A stretch of DNA of 11,485 bases. It comes from Hyphomicrobium sp. Its GTDB lineage: Bacteria > Pseudomonadota > Alphaproteobacteria > Rhizobiales > Hyphomicrobiaceae. Position 1 is the first letter of the stretch, and the number at the start of each line of letters is the position of its first letter. Location: positions 1-11,485 of the forward strand of contig JAUWCP010000055.1 in NCBI GenBank assembly GCA_030609245.1, given 5' to 3'. A model generated the notes under the pieces. That model had not been told where the DNA came from. It worked only from the letters and a program-made list of their open reading frames with translations, and made no database searches. The position numbers and the translations under genes were made by a program. This document shows positions 7,953 through 11,485 of this stretch, one piece after another.

Positions 7953-8336
7953 TCAGTTTGGGAACTGGATCAGGATCTGCGTTTTGATGAGCCAGGGAAA
8001 GAGCATCTGCAACATATCGCCAGCGAGCCACAATAGGACACCGAGAATGAACAGCGCCGGGATGGCTGCGAACACCGCCTTGATAAAAAAGAACATCAGG
8101 CGGAAAAAGGGCACATCAAAGCGCGTCACCGCAGCCGCCACGGGCTCGGGCGCGTGCCTCAGCCCCTGCGCGCCATAACCGGCATCGGAGGCTCCAAAGT
8201 CGTGCGTTAAGGTCCCCGCGCGCTCGCGGGCCTCACGCTCACGGGCCTCCTGTAAGCGCGCATCGCGTTCGCGTCGCAGTGTTCTCGGCAGATCATCGGC
8301 GCCATCATCCGCCGTCAGCAAAAAATCCGTACTCAT
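7953..8336 (-). CDS. Small membrane protein of unknown function
   Basis: I do not recognise this 127-residue protein. The N-terminal third is acidic, then strongly charged: DDGADDLPRTLRRERDARLQ (10-29) is followed by an Arg/Glu-rich helix to about residue 41 that could form a short coiled coil. A Gly/Ala linker follows. Residues 77-107 (PFFRLMFFFIKAVFAAIPAL onward) form one long or two short membrane helices, then a hydrophobic tail (MLFPWLIKTQILIQFPN) runs to the end. The charged part is probably cytoplasmic. ATG at 8336 is chosen because AAAGGAGGT lies upstream (11 bases after GGAGG), a strong site; the frame is open to 8441 but that extension has no such site. It is convergent with the prolyl iminopeptidase (44-base gap) and divergent from apt. 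The strong ribosome binding site and hydrophobic pattern support a real gene. Confidence 0.8.
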   Translation of the reverse strand: MSTDFLLTADDGADDLPRTLRRERDARLQEAREREARERAGTLTHDFGASDAGYGAQGLRHAPEPVAAAVTRFDVPFFRLMFFFIKAVFAAIPALFILGVLLWLAGDMLQMLFPWLIKTQILIQFPN

Positions 8337-8491
8337 CTCGTTTTCGACCTCCTTTAGGCCGCCATCCTCAGGGCCCCCGGAGCCTGCTGGATAGTAAGTC
8401 CGATCGTTAATGGGAGCGGGCGATCGAAGCCTGCTACCCAACGCACACCGATATTGCTATTTTGCGCCGCGAATTTGACCTGGAGGCACAT
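8337..8491. promoter_or_regulatory. Divergent promoter region of the membrane protein gene and apt
   Basis: The 155 bases between the two divergent start codons must hold both promoters. The palindrome CGATCG occurs twice, at 8401-8406 and 8421-8426, exactly 20 bases apart, about two helical turns; this spacing would put two bound protein subunits on one face of the DNA. The hexamer is short, and CGATCG is common in GC-rich genomes, so an operator is only a suggestion. No sigma-70 box pair is convincing. Confidence 0.35.
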
Positions 8492-9022
8492 GTGAACGAT
8501 TTACGGCGGCTGGTACGCACAATTCCCGACTATCCCAAGCCCGGAATCCAGTTTCGGGACGTGACCACCCTTATGGGCGACGCCGAAGGCTTCAAGGAAG
8601 CGATCGCAGGCCTGGCGCAACCCTTCACAGATGTGCCAATCGACGCGGTCGCCGGTATCGAGGCGCGCGGTTTTATCGTCGGGGGGGCAGTGGCTGACCG
8701 GCTTGGTTGCGGTTTCATCCCCATTCGCAAGAAGGGCAAGCTGCCGTGGAAGACTATCGGCCAGCAATACACGCTGGAATACGGTGTCGACATCATCGAG
8801 ATCCACGAGGATGCCATCAAGGCGGGCGAGCGCATTCTCATCGTCGATGACCTGATCGCAACGGGCGGGACGGCGGAGGCTGCCGCCAAGCTCATCAGTC
8901 GCTCGGGCGGATTGGTGGTGGGTGCAGTATTCCTTGTCGACTTGCCAGAGCTGGGTGGTATGGACGTTCTGCGCCGGCACGGCATTGCGACGCACGCACT
9001 GATGGCGTTCGAAGGACATTGA
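8492..9022 (+). CDS. apt: Adenine phosphoribosyltransferase
   Basis: This cytosolic enzyme joins adenine to phosphoribosyl pyrophosphate, giving AMP and pyrophosphate. The 176-residue protein has the type I phosphoribosyltransferase fold. IPDYPKPGIQFRDVTTLMGD (11-30) is the hallmark Apt N-terminus. GIEARGF (55-61) and IRKKGKLPW (78-86) follow, and ILIVDDLIATGGTAEA (115-130) is the PRPP-binding loop. GTG at 8492 is preferred over the upstream in-frame TTG at 8462 because GGAGG lies five bases before it and because the protein then has the family's usual length; the ATG at 8490 is out of frame. It is the first gene of a tight operon with the zinc-ribbon gene and mtnA. The setting suggests that its adenine comes largely from MtnP, which releases one adenine for each MTA cleaved. 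Confidence 0.96.
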   Translation: MNDLRRLVRTIPDYPKPGIQFRDVTTLMGDAEGFKEAIAGLAQPFTDVPIDAVAGIEARGFIVGGAVADRLGCGFIPIRKKGKLPWKTIGQQYTLEYGVDIIEIHEDAIKAGERILIVDDLIATGGTAEAAAKLISRSGGLVVGAVFLVDLPELGGMDVLRRHGIATHALMAFEGH

Positions 9023-9032
9023 GTGGGAGCTC

Positions 9033-9269
9033 GTGCCGAGGAGTACTCTATCCGCGGACAAGGTTGCGATTGCGCTGGCGCGCATCGCGAGGTGGCGGGC
9101 TGCGCCGGATGACCCGGTGGCCTGCCCGGTGTGTGAGGAACCAGGACTGTCAATTATCGACCAATCGACGCGGCCCCACGCCGAGTGGTACGCGCTCTCC
9201 TGCCCCGCCTGCAATCTTGAGACGACGATCCAGATTCCCATGGCGCTTAGAATGCCCGGCGGTGACTAG
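9033..9269 (+). CDS. Small zinc-ribbon protein of unknown function
   Basis: This is a 78-residue protein with two CxxC pairs, CPVC (31-34) and CPAC (57-60), 22 residues apart. That is the pattern of a zinc ribbon holding one zinc ion. Residues 5-23 (TLSADKVAIALARIARW) look like an amphipathic helix. The stretch between the Cys pairs (EPGLSIIDQSTRPHAEWYAL) and the one after (NLETTIQIPMA) look like short beta strands of the ribbon. GTG at 9033 has GGAG three bases upstream, which is close but acceptable. The gene begins 10 bases after the apt stop and ends 3 bases before the mtnA start, so it is almost certainly co-transcribed and coupled with both. It could bind nucleic acid, a partner protein or simply zinc; the sequence does not say. 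The four cysteines and the tight fit make a real gene likely. Confidence 0.82.
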   Translation: MPRSTLSADKVAIALARIARWRAAPDDPVACPVCEEPGLSIIDQSTRPHAEWYALSCPACNLETTIQIPMALRMPGGD

Positions 9270-9272
9270 ACC

Positions 9273-10373
9273 ATGAAAATCAACGGCAAGGCGTATCGCA
9301 CGATCTGGCTTGCACCAGATGGCTGGTCGGTGGAGATCATCGATCAGACGCGGCTGCCGCACGAATTGGCGATGGTGCCGCTGAAATCCGCCGGCGATGC
9401 CGCACGCGCGATTCTCACTATGCAGGTGCGCGGTGCCCCCCTGATCGGCGCCACGGCGGCCTACGGCATGGCGATGGCCATTCGCGAGGATGCGTCCGAC
9501 GAGGCGATCGATCGCGCAATTACGCATCTTGCCAAGCAGCGTCCGACGGCCATCAATCTGCACTGGGCGTTGGAGGAGATGCGTCGTGCGGTTCAAAATT
9601 TGCCGCGCGGCGAACGTGTCGCCGCCGCTTACAGGCGCGCAGCTGAAATCTGCGACGAGGACGTGGAGACCTGCCGCCGCATAGGTGAGCATGGGCTCCA
9701 GATCATTGAGGAAATCGCGGCGAAGAAGAAGCCGGGCGAACGGGTCGAGGTTCTCACCCATTGCAATGCTGGTTGGCTCGCATGCGTCGACTGGGGGACG
9801 GCTACCTCACCCATCTACCAAGCCCACGATGCCGGTATCCCCGTCCACGTCTGGGTCGACGAGACGCGCCCGCGCAACCAGGGGGCTTCGCTCACGGCTT
9901 ATGAACTCGGCGGCCACGGTGTACCGCACACCATTATTGTCGATAATGCCGGTGGCCATCTGATGCAGCACGGCGACGTGGACATGGTCATTGTCGGCAC
10001 AGATCGTGTGGCTGCCAACGGCGATGTTGCCAACAAGATTGGCACATACCTCAAGGCGCTGGCGGCCAAAGACAATGACGTGCCGTTCTACGTGGCGCTG
10101 CCGCATTCCACCATCGATTGGGCGGTTAACGCGGGAGCGGACATTCCCATCGAGGAACGTTCGTCCGACGAAATCTTGAAAATGCCCGGCCGTCTGCCGG
10201 ATGGCTCTGTGGTGACGGTGGAGATCGCCGCGCCCGGCTCTCCCGCGGGCAACCCCGCCTTTGACGTGACACCAGCGCGCCTTGTCACCGGATTCATCAC
10301 CGAGCGCGGCGTCTGTCCCGCCTCGCACGAAGGTCTGTTGTCGCTCTATCCAGAGCGGCGGCGGTCGAAATAA
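9273..10373 (+). CDS. mtnA: S-methyl-5-thioribose-1-phosphate isomerase
   Basis: This cytosolic enzyme converts the aldose 5-methylthioribose-1-phosphate to the ketose 5-methylthioribulose-1-phosphate, the step after MtnP. The 366-residue length is normal for the family, which is related to eIF2B regulatory subunits. Motifs are [16 protein letters not shown] (50-65), [10 protein letters not shown] (161-170) with catalytic Cys164, [11 protein letters not shown] (194-204), and [18 protein letters not shown] (242-259) with the catalytic Asp244. The C-terminal [20 protein letters not shown] (327-346) is also characteristic. ATG at 9273 lies three bases after the zinc-ribbon stop, so translation is probably coupled. 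No strong Shine-Dalgarno precedes it (AATGCCCGGCGG only). The eIF2B relatives lack this full set, so the call is firm. Confidence 0.96.
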   Translation: MKINGKAYRTIWLAPDGWSVEIIDQTRLPHELAMVPLKSAGDAARAILTMQVRGAPLIGATAAYGMAMAIREDASDEAIDRAITHLAKQRPTAINLHWALEEMRRAVQNLPRGERVAAAYRRAAEICDEDVETCRRIGEHGLQIIEEIAAKKKPGERVEVLTHCNAGWLACVDWGTATSPIYQAHDAGIPVHVWVDETRPRNQGASLTAYELGGHGVPHTIIVDNAGGHLMQHGDVDMVIVGTDRVAANGDVANKIGTYLKALAAKDNDVPFYVALPHSTIDWAVNAGADIPIEERSSDEILKMPGRLPDGSVVTVEIAAPGSPAGNPAFDVTPARLVTGFITERGVCPASHEGLLSLYPERRRSK

Positions 10374-10531
10374 GCTGATCGCAGCAGTCGAATTTCTGTT
10401 ACTATGCGGTGACTTACCGACTTTCAGGTCATCGCAGCCAGCGTTTATCATCCGAAAACGAAAGTCTGGCAGATTTGGCGCTGCCCAGCGACACTTGTTG
10501 TAGGGCGGAGGGCGAGTAGCGAGGACTTGGT
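10374..10531. promoter_or_regulatory. Leader between mtnA and the class II aldolase
   Basis: This 158-base gap is unusually long for an otherwise tightly packed cluster. CTGGCAG (10466-10472) can pair with CTGCCCAG (10481-10488), seven pairs with one bulged base, enclosing ATTTGGCG. The next bases are CGACACTTGTTG, not a proper T-run. It may be a weak terminator after mtnA or part of the aldolase leader. No clear promoter is visible, and I see no gene. Confidence 0.3.
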
Positions 10532-11218
10532 TTGGGCGCGAAGGGCAAAAACGCGACGGCGAAACGGGCGGAGGCGAAAGCACGCCGCGCCGTGATCGAT
10601 ATCGCGATCGACATGAGCTGGACGGCGCTTTCGCCTGGCCGCTCGGGCAACGTGTCGTGCCGTTGGAAGGACGGCATGCTTATCACGCCCACGGGTATGG
10701 CTTACGACGACATCCGCCCACGCGACATCGTTTTCGTCGATGCCGAAGGCGGCGTACCGGCCAAGAAATCTCGCAAGCCCTCGAGCGAGTGGCGATTTCA
10801 TCTAGCAGCGTATCATGCTCGCTCCGACATGAACGCGGTCGTTCACACACACTCGATGCATGCGACCGTGCTCGCGTGCGCGCATGAAAAGATCCCGGCC
10901 TTCCACTACATGGTGGCGATCGCGGGTGGAAAAGACGTGCCTCTCGTACCGTATGCAATGTTTGGCACTGAAGAGTTGGCCGACGAGGTCGGCAAGGCCT
11001 TGCGCGAGCGCAACGCTTGCCTGATGGCCAACCACGGACAGTTGGCGCTGGGTAAGACGCTCGATGACGCACTAGAGCTTGCCGGCGAGATTGAGGTTTT
11101 AGCCACGCAGTACTGCAAGGTTCTGGAGTTGGGTGAGCCGCACATTCTTCCCGATGCGGAGATGAAACGCGTCTTGCAACGCTTCAAGACCTATGGTCAG
11201 CCCGGCCAAGACGATTGA
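10532..11218 (+). CDS. ald2: Class II (FucA-like) aldolase, probable 5-methylthioribulose-1-phosphate aldolase
   Basis: This is a 228-residue zinc-dependent aldolase close to E. coli L-fuculose-1-phosphate aldolase over its whole length: SGNVSCRWKDGMLITPTG (38-55), KPSSEWRFHLAAY (82-94) with catalytic Glu86, VVHTHSMHA (103-111), HYMVAIAGG (125-133), LMANHGQLA (164-172) and the closing RFKTYG (217-222). His105, His107 and His168 should bind zinc. The context, after mtnP, apt and mtnA, favours the aldolase of the MTA-DHAP shunt, which cleaves 5-methylthioribulose-1-phosphate to DHAP and methylthioacetaldehyde; the Rhodospirillum rubrum Ald2 is of this FucA-like type. MtnB dehydratases are in the same superfamily, but their patterns (HVHT, SAET, RNHG) match less well. 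The TTG start at 10532 has GAGG seven bases upstream; the in-frame ATG at 10613 would remove the helix before SGNVS. Fold firm, substrate inferred; the symbol is by analogy. Confidence 0.85.
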   Translation: MGAKGKNATAKRAEAKARRAVIDIAIDMSWTALSPGRSGNVSCRWKDGMLITPTGMAYDDIRPRDIVFVDAEGGVPAKKSRKPSSEWRFHLAAYHARSDMNAVVHTHSMHATVLACAHEKIPAFHYMVAIAGGKDVPLVPYAMFGTEELADEVGKALRERNACLMANHGQLALGKTLDDALELAGEIEVLATQYCKVLELGEPHILPDAEMKRVLQRFKTYGQPGQDD

Positions 11219-11314
11219 CCTCATCTCCGACCGTGCCGTCGAGCCGCGGTCAAACGCCGACTGATCCAAGAGAACGGTCTATCCCCCCGCTCCAGCACCT
11301 GTCGGCCTTCGCCC

Positions 11315-11485
11315 TCAGTTGGCGAAGCGGAAGTGCATGACGTCGCCGTCTTTGACGACGTATTCCTTGCCTTCAAGGCGCATTTTTCCAGCGTCCTTGG
11401 CCCCGGTCTCACCGCCGAGCCCGACGTAGTCGTCGTAGGCGATCGTTTCGGCGCGTATGAAGCCCTTCTCAAAGTCGGTGTGGAT
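11315..11485 (-). CDS. ychF: Redox-regulated ATPase YchF, C-terminal end (cut by window edge)
   Basis: The last 56 residues of YchF, an Obg-family P-loop protein that hydrolyses ATP rather than GTP and associates with ribosomes. The visible part, [20 protein letters not shown], then [20 protein letters not shown] and [12 protein letters not shown], is the C-terminal TGS-like domain, whose end is highly conserved in bacteria. The stop is TGA at 11317-11315, and the frame runs off the right edge with no start. The nucleotide-binding domain and coiled coil lie outside the window. It is convergent with the aldolase; the 96 bases between them contain only a short GACCG/CGGTC inverted repeat and no clear terminator. 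Confidence 0.96.
   Translation of the reverse strand: MHTDFEKGFIRAETIAYDDYVGLGGETGAKDAGKMRLEGKEYVVKDGDVMHFRFAN

Noticed and set aside
8462..8491. Upstream TTG start for apt
   Set aside because: GTG 8492 has GGAGG at five bases and gives the normal Apt length; the extra ten residues match nothing in the family.
8501..9241. 246-codon minus-strand frame covering apt and the zinc-ribbon gene
   Set aside because: It is the antisense shadow of apt, which has clear family motifs; the reverse protein shows none.
9807..10583. 258-codon minus-strand frame over mtnA and the following gap
   Set aside because: It is the antisense of the conserved MtnA C-terminal half; composition and lack of motifs mark it as a shadow.
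10532..11218. MtnB (methylthioribulose-1-phosphate dehydratase) as the identity of the aldolase
   Set aside because: The protein follows E. coli FucA nearly throughout (PSSEWRFH, HYMVAIAGG, FKTYG), and the oxygen-dependent partners mtnC and mtnD are not nearby. The substrate still needs testing.

Overview
The window is a GC-rich, gene-dense chromosomal segment. It looks like an alphaproteobacterium, most likely a member of Hyphomicrobiales (Rhizobiales). The reasons are the HemF and YchF sequence types, a three-gene petABC operon with an alphaproteobacterial cytochrome b of 424 residues, and a lone prolyl iminopeptidase of the proteobacterial type. I could not search databases, so the genus is left open. 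I see no insertion sequence, phage gene, CRISPR array, tRNA or rRNA. All genes look intact apart from the two cut by the window edges.

Layout. (1) 1-543, minus strand: 5' part of hemF (oxygen-dependent coproporphyrinogen III oxidase), cut by the left edge. (2) 734-2599: a one-polypeptide ABC exporter (membrane domain plus ATPase), divergent from hemF. (3) 2600-2984: a 385-base gap with two hairpins and no convincing gene; it is the leader and promoter region of the next operon. (4) 2985-5745: petA-petB-petC, the Rieske protein, cytochrome b and cytochrome c1 of the bc1 complex, tightly spaced. (5) 5872-6744: mtnP, preceded by a hairpin and a 14-bp tandem repeat that runs into its ribosome binding site. 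(6) 6952-7908: a prolyl iminopeptidase-like alpha/beta hydrolase. (7) 7953-8336, minus strand: an unrecognised small membrane protein. (8) 8492-10373: apt, a 78-residue zinc-ribbon protein and mtnA, with gaps of 10 and 3 bases. (9) 10532-11218: a FucA-like class II aldolase. (10) 11315-11485, minus strand: the C-terminal end of ychF, cut by the right edge.

Two functional themes stand out. The left half concerns respiration: HemF makes a haem precursor, and petABC encodes a haem- and iron-sulfur-containing respiratory complex. The right half reads as a salvage route for 5'-methylthioadenosine (MTA). MtnP splits MTA into adenine and methylthioribose-1-phosphate, Apt turns adenine into AMP, MtnA isomerises the sugar phosphate to methylthioribulose-1-phosphate, and the FucA-like aldolase is well placed to cleave that to dihydroxyacetone phosphate and methylthioacetaldehyde. 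This matches the MTA-DHAP shunt described in Rhodospirillum rubrum rather than the classical oxygen-dependent methionine salvage pathway, whose later genes (mtnC, mtnD) are not in the window. The least explained items are the zinc-ribbon protein inside the apt-mtnA operon, the divergent membrane protein beside apt, and the tandem-repeat leader of mtnP.
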